14,238 nucleotides of DNA from JAFAHZ01 sp035656415 (GTDB lineage Bacteria; Vulcanimicrobiota; Vulcanimicrobiia; Vulcanimicrobiales; Vulcanimicrobiaceae), in assembly GCA_035656415.1 (NCBI GenBank), contig DASRSM010000091.1:1-14238 (forward strand). The letters run 5' to 3'. Shown one piece after another: positions 1 to 5,912 of the stretch (position 1 is its first letter; each line of letters starts with the position of its first letter). The position numbers and the translations under genes were made by a program. Below the pieces are notes generated by a model. The model searched no databases, was not told the origin of the DNA, and was given only the letters and a program-made list of their open reading frames with translations.

Positions 1-1779
1 ACGGAAATCGAAGCGCATGCGATCGATTCCGACCCACGATCCGGCCTGCATGACGTCGTCGCCGAGCACGTCTTTGAGGGCACGCTGCAGCAGATGCGCC
101 GACGTATGGTGACGGCGAATCTCGCGCCGCCACCAGTCGAAGACCTCGGTGCGCACGCGATCGCCGGCAGCGATCTCGCCGCCGGTCACGACGCCTGTGT
201 GCGCGATGGCTTCGCCCATGTACTGCGCGTCGCGTACTTCGAAGGTGCCGTTCTCGCCGCTGATGATGCCGCGATCGCCGATCTGTCCGCCGCGTTCGGC
301 GTAAAACGACGAACGGTCGAGAATCAACGTGCCTTCTTGGCCGGCAGTGAGCGTCTGCGCGGGTTTATCGCCCGCGAGAATCGCGACGACGTTGCCCTCG
401 CCTGCGAGCCCGTCGTAGCCGGTAAACTCGCTTTTTATCGCCGGAACTTCTGCGAGTGACACGACGGCGCGTTTGGCGGCGGCGTCGCTGCGCGCGCGCT
501 CGCGCTGCTCGTTCATCAGTTGCTCGAAAGCAACCGTGTCGACGGCGGCGCCCTGTTCGCCGGTAATCTCGCGCGTCAGCTCGATTGGAAAGCCGTACGT
601 GTCGTGGAGCATGAACGCGTCTTCGCCGCTGACCAAACGGGTGCAGTTCGCGATGGCGTCGTCGATCAAACGATCGAGCATCGCCATGCCGCGTTCGAGC
701 GTGCGATCGAACGTTTGTTCCTCAGTTCGCAGCGCGGACTGAATGCGCGACACGTTTTGACGAAGCTCGGGATAGCCGGCTTCGAGCGATTTCACGACGG
801 CCGGCACGAGCTCGGTGAGAAATCCGTTCGGAAAGCCGAGCAGCTTGCCGTTGCGAATCGCACGGCGAATCAAGAAGCGCAGCACGTAGCCGCGATCGGT
901 GTTCGACGGATAAATCCCGTCGTTGATCAGAAAGGTCGCGGCGCGCGCGTGATCGGCGACGATGTTTTGCCGCTGGCGGCGTTCGGCCGGTAAAAGCGTA
1001 CTTTCTCCCGGCGGCATCGCAGCGACGATATCGGTGAAGAGATCGGTTTCGTACATCGACGCGACGCCGTTGGCAAGGGCAAGCACGCGTTCGAACCCCG
1101 CGCCGGTATCGATGGCTTTACGCGGCAGCTCGACGAGCTTGCCGTCGGCTGTGCGGTTATACTGCTGAAAAACGAGATTCCAAAACTCGACGTAACGATT
1201 ACCGAGGTTCGGTCCGGTGTCTTCCGGCCCGCTCGAGTTCTCTTCTCCCGTGTCGTAGAAGATTTCGCTGCACGGTCCGCACGGCCCGGTGGCGCCCATA
1301 GTCCAAAAATTATCTTCGTCGAAGCGAGTAACGCGCCACGACTCGAGTCCGATCTCGTCGACCCAAATGCGCTCGGCTTCGTCGTCGCTCGTGTGCACCG
1401 TAACGTGCACCTTGCTAGGATCGAGCTTGAGAACGTTCGTGACGAACTCCCAGGCCATCTCGATGGCTTCGCGCTTGTAATAATCGCCGAAGCTGAAGTT
1501 CCCGAGCATCTCGAGGAACGTACCGTGCCGTCCCGTGCGACCGACGTTTTCGATGTCGCTCTTCGCGCCCGCGACGCGCAGGCAGCGCTGAACCGTCACG
1601 GCGCGCGGAGCCGGCGGCGGCTGCTCGCCTAGAAAGACCGGGACGAACTGCTCCATACCCGCGATGGTAAACAGCGTCGTCGACATCTCGTGCGGGATGA
1701 GCGTCGCCGGGGGCAACAGCTTATGCCCCTTGGCAACAAAATAATCAATCCAAGCCTGACGTAATTCCTGAGATTTCAT
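1..1779 (-). CDS. alaS: Alanyl-tRNA synthetase, N-terminal 593 residues (runs off left edge)
   Basis: This enzyme charges tRNA-Ala with alanine in the cytoplasm. Translating the minus strand from the ATG at 1777-1779 gives an open frame to base 1. The class II core is clear: motif 1 with TFLEMLGNFSFGDYY near residues 88-101, motif 2 with FWTMGATGPCGPCSEIFYD near 158-176, and motif 3 with DTGAGFERVLAL near 224-235. The editing domain begins before the edge, with the zinc-binding HxxxH (HTSAH, 558-562) followed by QAGSWVGIDRMRFDF. The rest of the editing domain, its second zinc motif and the C-terminal DHHA1 domain lie outside the window, so the gene is about two-thirds present. No internal stop or frameshift is visible. 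There is no clear Shine-Dalgarno before the start, although a promoter candidate lies immediately upstream. Identity is certain from the motifs. Confidence 0.97.
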   Translation of the reverse strand, partial: MKSQELRQAWIDYFVAKGHKLLPPATLIPHEMSTTLFTIAGMEQFVPVFLGEQPPPAPRAVTVQRCLRVAGAKSDIENVGRTGRHGTFLEMLGNFSFGDYYKREAIEMAWEFVTNVLKLDPSKVHVTVHTSDDEAERIWVDEIGLESWRVTRFDEDNFWTMGATGPCGPCSEIFYDTGEENSSGPEDTGPNLGNRYVEFWNLVFQQYNRTADGKLVELPRKAIDTGAGFERVLALANGVASMYETDLFTDIVAAMPPGESTLLPAERRQRQNIVADHARAATFLINDGIYPSNTDRGYVLRFLIRRAIRNGKLLGFPNGFLTELVPAVVKSLEAGYPELRQNVSRIQSALRTEEQTFDRTLERGMAMLDRLIDDAIANCTRLVSGEDAFMLHDTYGFPIELTREITGEQGAAVDTVAFEQLMNEQRERARSDAAAKRAVVSLAEVPAIKSEFTGYDGLAGEGNVVAILAGDKPAQTLTAGQEGTLILDRSSFYAERGGQIGDRGIISGENGTFEVRDAQYMGEAIAHTGVVTGGEIAAGDRVRTEVFDWWRREIRRHHTSAHLLQRALKDVLGDDVMQAGSWVGIDRMRFDFR

Positions 1780-1792
1780 GGGCTAGCCACAG

Positions 1793-1820
1793 ATGATAGC
1801 AGATGCGCCCCTTACGTTCC
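1793..1820 (-). promoter_or_regulatory. Candidate promoter for alaS (extended -10)
   Basis: On the minus strand TGCTATCAT (1801-1793) fits an extended -10 box. A GGAAC element at 1820-1816 lies 17 bases upstream. The predicted start near 1786 leaves a leader of only about seven bases before the ATG, so the mRNA would be almost leaderless, consistent with the missing Shine-Dalgarno. The upstream element resembles an ECF-type -35 more than TTGACA. This is a match by eye only. Confidence 0.35.
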
Positions 1821-1909
1821 TACTCCCAAATCACTCCCCCCACCGCGAGGCGAGTGCCGCGACCCGGCGCGGGGCGTCTGAGAGAGGCGCGGAGCCATGG
1901 ATGACGAGA

Positions 1910-1927
1910 CCCAGCCGAGAGGCTGGG
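1910..1927 (-). terminator. Hairpin downstream of the sigma gene, weak terminator candidate
   Basis: A perfect 7-bp stem CCCAGCC/GGCTGGG with a four-base loop lies 12 bases after the sigma-factor stop codon. On the minus strand it is followed by TCTCGTCATCC, which lacks a proper U-tract, so it would be a poor intrinsic terminator. On the plus-strand RNA the loop would be GAGA, a GNRA tetraloop. It may instead be part of a dispersed palindromic repeat. The remainder of the 160-base gap (1780-1939) is GC-rich and shows no coding signal. Confidence 0.4.
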
Positions 1928-1939
1928 CCCGGCGAACCC

Positions 1940-2746
1940 CTACTGTTCGGCTAGTACCGCGCGGAGTTTTTCGAGCGCCTTCGCCTGCAGGCGCGAGACG
2001 TGCATCTGCGAGACGTTGAGCCGTTTGGCGATCTCCGTCTGCGAGACGGATTCGTAAAAGCGCAAGTAAATGATGACGCGCTCGCGACCGGTGAGCACGG
2101 TGAACGCGCGCTCGAGATTGGCACGATCTTCGAGCAGCTCCAACCCGGCGTCGTTTACGCCCACGGTATCCGCCAACGTTTGCGATTTCTTCTCGGTCTC
2201 ACCCGAGACTTCACTGTCGAGCGAGAGCAGGTTGTACGCCTGCCCGAGTTCCTGCGCTTCGAGGATTTCTTCTTCGGTGGCGTTCAGATGCGTTGCGAGT
2301 TCGCCGACCGTCGGACTACGTCCGAATTCGATTGCGAGTTTGTCGCTAGCGCGATTGACCGCAAGGTTGAGCTCTTGCAGCCGGCGCGGAACTTTAACCG
2401 CCCAGCCTTTGTCGCGAAAATAGCGCTTGATCTCGCCGACGATCGTCGGAGTCGCGTACGTCGTGAACTCCACTCCACGATCGATCTCGAAGCGGTCGAT
2501 CGCCTTGAGCAATCCGACGGTACCGACTTGCACGAGATCGTCGAGCGGCTCGCCGCGGTTGGCGAACTTTACCGCCAAAAAGCGAACGAGATTAAGGTGC
2601 GCTACGACCAGCTCGTCGCGCAGCGATTCGTATTCGGGGTCGTGTGGCTCGGGGCGTTCATCGTGGCGCGTGCGCGCGTCGGAAAAACGCGAAAAGAGCG
2701 CGCGCGTCCGTTCGCGGTCCGGGCGCGAGTCGTCACGTTCGGTCAC
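1940..2746 (-). CDS. SigB/SigF/SigG-family RNA polymerase sigma factor
   Basis: An alternative sigma-70 family factor of 268 residues that directs RNA polymerase to a stress or developmental regulon. Region 2 spans roughly 44-115, with LVVAHLNLVRFLAVKF, DDLVQVGTVGLLKAIDRF and the -10-recognition stretch FTTYATPTIVGEIKRYFRD. Region 3 spans roughly 116-200 (PRRLQELN onward). Region 4 is a C-terminal helix-turn-helix near 217-262 with LTGRERVIIYLRF and SQTEIAKRLNVSQMHVSRLQ. The combination of TPTIVGEIKRYFRDKGW with an rsbV-rsbW pair upstream is typical of the SigB/SigF subgroup. The start is GTG at 2746, four bases after the rsbW stop, with only a weak Shine-Dalgarno, so translation is probably coupled. 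An acidic/basic extension of about 35 residues precedes region 2. By context it should be held inactive by RsbW. Whether it is B- or F-like cannot be decided here. Confidence 0.93.
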   Translation of the reverse strand: MTERDDSRPDRERTRALFSRFSDARTRHDERPEPHDPEYESLRDELVVAHLNLVRFLAVKFANRGEPLDDLVQVGTVGLLKAIDRFEIDRGVEFTTYATPTIVGEIKRYFRDKGWAVKVPRRLQELNLAVNRASDKLAIEFGRSPTVGELATHLNATEEEILEAQELGQAYNLLSLDSEVSGETEKKSQTLADTVGVNDAGLELLEDRANLERAFTVLTGRERVIIYLRFYESVSQTEIAKRLNVSQMHVSRLQAKALEKLRAVLAEQ

Positions 2747-2750
2747 GTCG

Positions 2751-3188
2751 CTATGCCGTTTGGCCCTGTAGCCTCTTAACCATCACGAGGTCCGTTCCCG
2801 ATTCCGGATCGACGTCGTACGCGACCTCGTCCATGAGCGTCCGAATCAAGAAGACGCCTAATCCGGCGATGCGCGCTTCGTCCAAATCCATCAAGCGGCC
2901 GTTCTCCGGCTGCGACGACTGCCTGCCGGCATCGCGCACGCGAACGCGCAGTCCGTTCGACGACGTCTCGCACGTCAAATCGATAAACTCGCCGTGCCGT
3001 TCGTGTTGTATCACGGCAGTGCACGCTTCGGCCACGGCGAGCTTGATATCCTCAATGTCCTCGATCGAAAAACGCAGGCGGTTGGCGACGGCGGCGATTG
3101 CCAGGCGCGCCAGCGCGACCCATTCGGCCCGGCTCGGAATGCGCAGCTCGACGAGATCGGTGCTCAACTGTTCGGCCGCTTGACTCAC
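2751..3188 (-). CDS. rsbW: RsbW-like anti-sigma factor (GHKL/HATPase fold) with altered N-box
   Basis: This protein should bind and inhibit the sigma factor encoded next and release it when it binds RsbV. In the classical system it is also a kinase for RsbV. I start it at the GTG at 3188, which overlaps the rsbV stop by four bases (GTGA) and has GAAGG seven bases upstream, giving 145 residues, the usual size. The HATPase_c landmarks are an N-box region DIKLAVAEACTAVIQH (47-62), a G1-type DAG (86-88) and a G2 region with GLGVFLIRTLMDEV (109-122). The N-box glutamate is present (E54), but the conserved Mg-ATP-coordinating asparagine four residues on is alanine (A58, codon GCC at 3017-3015). Classical RsbW and SpoIIAB have asparagine here. 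The fold and context are strong. Kinase activity is doubtful. Confidence 0.9.
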   Translation of the reverse strand: MSQAAEQLSTDLVELRIPSRAEWVALARLAIAAVANRLRFSIEDIEDIKLAVAEACTAVIQHERHGEFIDLTCETSSNGLRVRVRDAGRQSSQPENGRLMDLDEARIAGLGVFLIRTLMDEVAYDVDPESGTDLVMVKRLQGQTA

Positions 3189-3529
3189 ACCAGTGCCTTC
3201 ATCGCCGAATCCTCGTTGTCGAAGATGCCGAATATCTTCACGAGTCCGGTAATGTCGAAAATTTTCTTGATTTGCGGGTTCGTGCAAACTAAGTTGACCG
3301 AGCCACCGTGCTCTCGCACGCGCTTGAGACCGCCGATTAGGACGCCTAGTCCCGTCGAATCGATGTAACGAACCTTCTCGAGATTGATTACGAGATGGTA
3401 CACTCCGCGGTCGATCAGCTCGCCGATCGCGTCCTTGACCTTCGGCGACGTGTAGACGTCTATCTCGCCGCTCAAATCGACTACGTAACAGTCACCCGGC
3501 GCCTCACGTACGTTGACCTTGATGTCCAA
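3185..3529 (-). CDS. rsbV: RsbV-like anti-anti-sigma factor (STAS domain)
   Basis: A single STAS domain of 114 residues. It binds the anti-sigma factor RsbW when unphosphorylated and so frees the sigma factor. The core SGEIDVYTSPKVKDAI (20-35) and the signature YIDSTGLGVLIGGLKR (55-70) are intact. Ser58 of DSTGLG is in the position phosphorylated by RsbW/SpoIIAB kinases. The C-terminal part (INLEKV, then VNLVCTNPQIKKIFDITGL) follows the family. The only suitable start is a TTG at 3529, eight bases after the stop of the YtxH-like gene, with GGGGGAT about 11 bases upstream. Its stop overlaps the rsbW start by four bases. A TTG start and loose Shine-Dalgarno spacing would limit expression relative to its neighbours. 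Confidence 0.94.
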   Translation of the reverse strand: MDIKVNVREAPGDCYVVDLSGEIDVYTSPKVKDAIGELIDRGVYHLVINLEKVRYIDSTGLGVLIGGLKRVREHGGSVNLVCTNPQIKKIFDITGLVKIFGIFDNEDSAMKALV

Positions 3530-3537
3530 TTTCTGTC

Positions 3538-3876
3538 TTATCCCCCGGCTTGTTTTTCGAGTTCGTTTCGCGTTTGTTCGGCTACTTCGCGACCGTCGTC
3601 AACGGCGGCGTCGATCGTCGTACGGGCGTTCTCCACGACCTGTCGACCGCGTTCGTATAGCTCCGAAGCGCTCGACTGCCATTGCGTCGTGACGTCCCCC
3701 ATTTTTCCGCGCAAATCTTCGCTGGCGTCCTTTGCGAAATTACCCGCTTCGCGCATCTTTCCAACCATGATGTCTCGCGTGTCTTCTTGCGAAAGTAGAA
3801 CGGCGGCGGCACCACCGGCGATTGCACCGATGAGAAAGCCGACGAAGAAGCCACCTCCGCCTTTCCCCTTACTCAT
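3538..3876 (-). CDS. YtxH-like small membrane protein
   Basis: A 112-residue protein. After a glycine-rich, basic N-terminus (SKGKGGGGFF) comes one hydrophobic segment (about 10-28, FFVGFLIGAIAGGAAAVLL) followed by LLSQEDTRDIM. A long, charged, probably helical tail continues to the end (SEDLRGKMGDV, ERGRQVVENART, GREVAEQTRNELEKQ). This is the architecture of YtxH-domain proteins, known as general-stress proteins in Firmicutes, where the hydrophobic stretch is usually followed by LLAPxSGxETR. The biochemical role of the family is not established. A strong ribosome site (AGGAGT, 3891-3886) lies nine bases before the ATG. It sits between the DUF948-like gene and rsbV, consistent with a stress operon. 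Confidence 0.75.
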   Translation of the reverse strand: MSKGKGGGGFFVGFLIGAIAGGAAAVLLSQEDTRDIMVGKMREAGNFAKDASEDLRGKMGDVTTQWQSSASELYERGRQVVENARTTIDAAVDDGREVAEQTRNELEKQAGG

Positions 3877-3894
3877 AATAAACCGACTCCTAAC

Positions 3895-4302
3895 TTAGGG
3901 TTGGTCTGTTGACTTCTTTCCCGTAACCAAGCGCCGTAAACCAGCGCTAACCCCTCCGACCGCGGCTCCCACGTTAACGATTGCCGGAGTTACGGCGCGC
4001 TTGGCAAGACTGGCGGTCTCGGAAAGACTGCCGGCCATGCTTTCGAGCGACCCCACGACCCCGCCGAGGCGAGCCAAGGTTTCGTCCGCGGTGCCTGCGA
4101 TACCGTCGATGTGGCCGAGCGTCTTGGTGACCGGCTCGCTGAGGTTCTCGAGCTGCAGGTCCACGCCGTCCAGGGTCGTGTTGAGGCGCTTGAGGGTCTT
4201 CGACAGCGCCACCATTGCGATGAAAACGCCGAGGCCCAGCAAAAAGACACCCACACCAACGAGGATGTCTCGAATCAAACTGCTGTAATCTGCGGTCGTC
4301 AC
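3895..4302 (-). CDS. DUF948-like membrane-anchored coiled-coil protein
   Basis: A 135-residue protein with one N-terminal membrane segment (about 13-33, ILVGVGVFLLGLGVFIAMVAL). A heptad-like helical region follows with repeated hydrophobic spacing (TLKRLNTTLDGVDLQLENLS, then VTKTLGHIDGIAGTADETL) and an amphipathic tail (SLSETASLAKRAVTPAIVNVG) with a basic end. This matches the DUF948/YoxC family, often encoded next to YtxH proteins and in stress operons, whose function is unknown. The start is GTG at 4302, preceded by GGAGG with ten bases of spacing. The GTG overlaps the stop of a 15-codon leader ORF by four bases. It is the first recognisable gene of the presumed stress operon, and the YtxH-like gene follows after 18 bases. 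Family assignment rests on architecture rather than a diagnostic motif. Confidence 0.68.
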   Translation of the reverse strand: MTTADYSSLIRDILVGVGVFLLGLGVFIAMVALSKTLKRLNTTLDGVDLQLENLSEPVTKTLGHIDGIAGTADETLARLGGVVGSLESMAGSLSETASLAKRAVTPAIVNVGAAVGGVSAGLRRLVTGKKSTDQP

Positions 4303-4346
4303 GCTCGCCTGCCCTCCAAGGTCGGTCGCGGTTCGGGCCGCGCCAT
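4299..4346 (-). CDS. Possible 15-codon leader ORF coupled to the DUF948-like gene
   Basis: An ATG at 4346 opens a short frame reading MARPEPRPTLEGRRA, ending in TGA at 4301-4299. It has its own ribosome site (AGAGGGG, 4359-4353) six bases upstream. Its stop overlaps the GTG of the next gene as GTGA, the same junction type as rsbV/rsbW. The Shine-Dalgarno of the downstream gene lies inside this frame, so translation of the leader could modulate access to it. The peptide is rich in Arg and Pro. It is too short for coding statistics, and chance cannot be excluded. Confidence 0.35.
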   Translation of the reverse strand: MARPEPRPTLEGRRA

Positions 4347-4374
4347 GAATATCCCCTCTTGAGTGCGAGGCTAC

Positions 4375-4398
4375 GCGGGGACTTTAGCAAGCCCCCGC
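4375..4398 (-). promoter_or_regulatory. GC-rich hairpin in the leader of the stress operon
   Basis: A 6-bp stem GCGGGG/CCCCGC encloses a 12-base loop (plus-strand bases 4381-4392). Neither strand has a U-tract after it, so it is not an intrinsic terminator. It lies about 30 bases before the leader ORF start and could affect transcript stability or start-site access. No known riboswitch or leader family is recognised. Confidence 0.3.
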
Positions 4399-4400
4399 AA

Positions 4401-4565
4401 TCAGGCCCCCCTAACTCGGAGCTCCGCTCGATCGGAGACGCCTTCGGGCGGGCCCACGCGGGCAAGAGCTCGTCGGCCGTTCCGACGCTTATGAAGGTAT
4501 CCAACGCTGAGCATCGCCTGTTCGAAAACCTTCCACGTCGTGTGTTTCGCTTCGAGCAGGTCCAT
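4401..4565 (-). CDS. Unidentified 54-residue ORF downstream of the cysteine desulfurase
   Basis: From the ATG at 4565 the minus strand is open for 54 residues, beginning MDLLEAKHTTWKVFEQAML and ending in TGA at 4403-4401. A TTG directly before the ATG is an alternative start. The first 25 residues look protein-like (mixed hydrophobic, aromatic and charged). The second half is Arg-rich and may be non-coding. A different frame becomes more GC3-biased from about 4500 onward, which could reflect a frameshifted remnant. The Shine-Dalgarno is weak, with AAGG about 17 bases upstream. I do not recognise the family. Confidence 0.27.
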   Translation of the reverse strand: MDLLEAKHTTWKVFEQAMLSVGYLHKRRNGRRALARVGPPEGVSDRAELRVRGA

Positions 4566-4591
4566 CAACGTTTTGCCGCTGACCTTATCGC

Positions 4592-4607
4592 ACGGCGGCG
4601 ACGCCGT
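4592..4607 (-). terminator. Short GC hairpin after the cysteine desulfurase
   Basis: ACGGCG/CGCCGT forms a 6-bp stem around a 4-base loop, 13 bases beyond the desulfurase stop codon. No U-tract follows on the minus strand. It may slow decay or pause transcription, but the evidence for termination is poor. Confidence 0.25.
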
Positions 4608-4620
4608 CGATAGTAGATTC

Positions 4621-5796
4621 CTACGAACGCGCGCGAACGCGGCGTAAGTCGCCGATCGCGCGCGTTACCACCTCGAGAGCGCGATCGATCTCGGCCTGCG
4701 TCGTGGCGATGCCTAGCGAAAACCGGATCGTTCCGTTCTTCCATTGCGCGGCGGCGCCGAGCGCGTCGATTACGTGGCTGGGTTCCAGTACGCCCGACGT
4801 ACACGCACTGCCCGCCGACACGGCGACGCCGTCCAAATCCAATCGCAGCAGAAGCTCGTCGGACGCGACGCCGGCAAAACTCGCGCTCAGCATGTTCGGT
4901 AAGCGCGGCGCCCCGGCGCCGTTGACCTGCACTTCGGAAATCGACTCGAGAATTCCGCACTCGAGGCGATCGCGCAGCGCCGCGACGTGCTCCCGGGTAG
5001 CCGGTCGTTCCGCGTCGGCAAGTTCCAGTGCGCGCGTCAACCCTGCAATGCCGCCAACGTTCTCGGTACCGGAACGGCGTCCGAACTCTTGGCCGCCCCC
5101 GTGCACCAGCGGATCCATCCCCACCACATCTCGCACGGCGAGAACGCCCACCCCTTTGGGCCCGTAAAACTTATGCGCCGAAAGCGACAGCGCGTCGACG
5201 CCGAGACCCGGCACGTCGACGGAGAGCCAGACCGGTGCTTGGATCGCGTCGGTATGAAAGAAGACGCCGCGCTCGCGGGCGATTGCCGCCAGCTTCTCGA
5301 TCGGCTGAATCGTACCGAGCTCGTTGTTTGCATACATTATCGATGCCACGACGGTATCGTCGCGCAGGGCCGCGTCGAACGCTTCGCAGGCTACCACGCC
5401 GCGCTCGTCGACCCCGATCAACGTTATCTCAAAGCCATCTTCGGCAAGGGCGTCGAGGGAGTGGAGAACTGCGTGATGTTCGATCGCGCTTGCGACGATA
5501 TGCCGGCCGTCGCCGCGACGGGCTGCCGCGCGAGCGGTTCCAACGATCGCAAGATTGTCGGCTTCGGTACCGCTTCCCGTAAACGTAACGTTGTTTCGCG
5601 CGACGCCGAGAATTCGCGCGACGCCATCGCGCGCGCCATCGAGTATCGCGCGACTGCGACGGCCCTCGGCGTGCAGCGAGCTGGGATTGAACGCACCCTC
5701 GCTATGTGCCACGGCCATGGCATCTGCTGCCTCTGCGCGTAAGGGAGTAGTCGCCGCGTAGTCGAGATAGATGCGCGAAAAATCTCGCGAGTTCAC
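4621..5796 (-). CDS. Cysteine desulfurase (IscS/NifS family)
   Basis: A PLP enzyme that removes sulfur from L-cysteine as an enzyme-bound persulfide for Fe-S clusters or tRNA thiolation. With the chosen start it has 391 residues. It shows IYLDYAATTPLR at the N-terminus, the cofactor-stacking histidine in EHHAV (H107), HTDAIQ (D183), the PLP lysine in SLSAHKFYGPKG (K209), RRSGTENVGG (about 240-249) and the persulfide cysteine in SAGSACTSG (C332). The start is GTG at 5796 because GGGAG (5807-5803) sits six bases upstream and the family normally begins just before the LDYAATT motif. A longer frame to 5868 would add 24 unlikely residues. No iscU, sufU or mnmA is adjacent, so the sulfur acceptor is not shown here. 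Whether it is IscS-, NifS- or MnmA-partner-type is open. Confidence 0.95.
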   Translation of the reverse strand: MNSRDFSRIYLDYAATTPLRAEAADAMAVAHSEGAFNPSSLHAEGRRSRAILDGARDGVARILGVARNNVTFTGSGTEADNLAIVGTARAAARRGDGRHIVASAIEHHAVLHSLDALAEDGFEITLIGVDERGVVACEAFDAALRDDTVVASIMYANNELGTIQPIEKLAAIARERGVFFHTDAIQAPVWLSVDVPGLGVDALSLSAHKFYGPKGVGVLAVRDVVGMDPLVHGGGQEFGRRSGTENVGGIAGLTRALELADAERPATREHVAALRDRLECGILESISEVQVNGAGAPRLPNMLSASFAGVASDELLLRLDLDGVAVSAGSACTSGVLEPSHVIDALGAAAQWKNGTIRFSLGIATTQAEIDRALEVVTRAIGDLRRVRARS

Positions 5797-5820
5797 AGGT
5801 CGCTCCCAGGCACACACCTT

Positions 5821-5829
5821 ACCATAACA
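5821..5829 (-). promoter_or_regulatory. Candidate extended -10 promoter for the cysteine desulfurase
   Basis: TGTTATGGT on the minus strand (5829-5821) fits an extended -10 box (TGN-TATGGT). The predicted start near 5814 gives a leader of about 18 bases with the Shine-Dalgarno inside it. No good -35 is seen at 16-18 bases, which extended -10 promoters tolerate. The position in the only sizeable gap upstream of the gene supports it. Confidence 0.45.
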
Positions 5830-5877
5830 CTCGTGCGAAGCTCCAACGCACACTCCGAGAAGTAGCAACGGGAAACT

Positions 5878-5912
5878 GGCGGTCTAGGACAAAAACTAGG
5901 CCGCCTTTTTTT
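5878..5912 (+). terminator. Strong intrinsic terminator oriented on the plus strand
   Basis: Read on the plus strand, GGCGGTCTAG (5878-5887) pairs with CTAGGCCGCC (5896-5905) through ten pairs, one of them U-G, around an 8-base loop (GACAAAAA). Seven T residues (5906-5912) follow at once. On the minus strand, the direction of both flanking genes, the same stem has a C-A mismatch and is followed by AGTTTCCCG, a poor U-tract. The T-run overlaps the complement of the rarA stop codon. It is a textbook terminator but points against the genes. It may act in both directions with unequal strength. Confidence 0.7.

Larger units (their letters stand above)
4303..4620. other. 318-base stretch with no recognised gene
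   Basis: This stretch separates the cysteine desulfurase stop from the DUF948-like start. It contains a GC hairpin just past the desulfurase stop (4592-4607), an unidentified 54-codon minus-strand ORF (4401-4565), a GCGGGG/CCCCGC hairpin with a 12-base loop (4375-4398) and the leader ORF at 4299-4346. I looked for a sigma-B-type promoter (GTTTAA with GGGTAT) on the minus strand and found no convincing pair. It is the most likely place for the stress-operon promoter. Confidence 0.6.

Noticed and set aside
1780..1939. A T-box or other riboswitch ahead of alaS
   Set aside because: No T-box sequence or antiterminator-like pairing was found, and the promoter candidate leaves almost no leader.
2751..3287. 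A longer RsbW start at 3287 (178 residues)
   Set aside because: It would overlap rsbV by about 100 bases and add non-family sequence. The GTG at 3188 gives the family length, a GTGA overlap and a Shine-Dalgarno.
3974..4504. A 176-codon minus-strand frame overlapping the DUF948-like gene
   Set aside because: Over the DUF948-like gene it is an out-of-frame shadow with no membrane segment. Only its first part, in the gap, could be remnant coding sequence.
4621..5868. A longer cysteine desulfurase start at 5868
   Set aside because: It would place the candidate promoter and ribosome site inside the gene. The family begins near the GTG at 5796.
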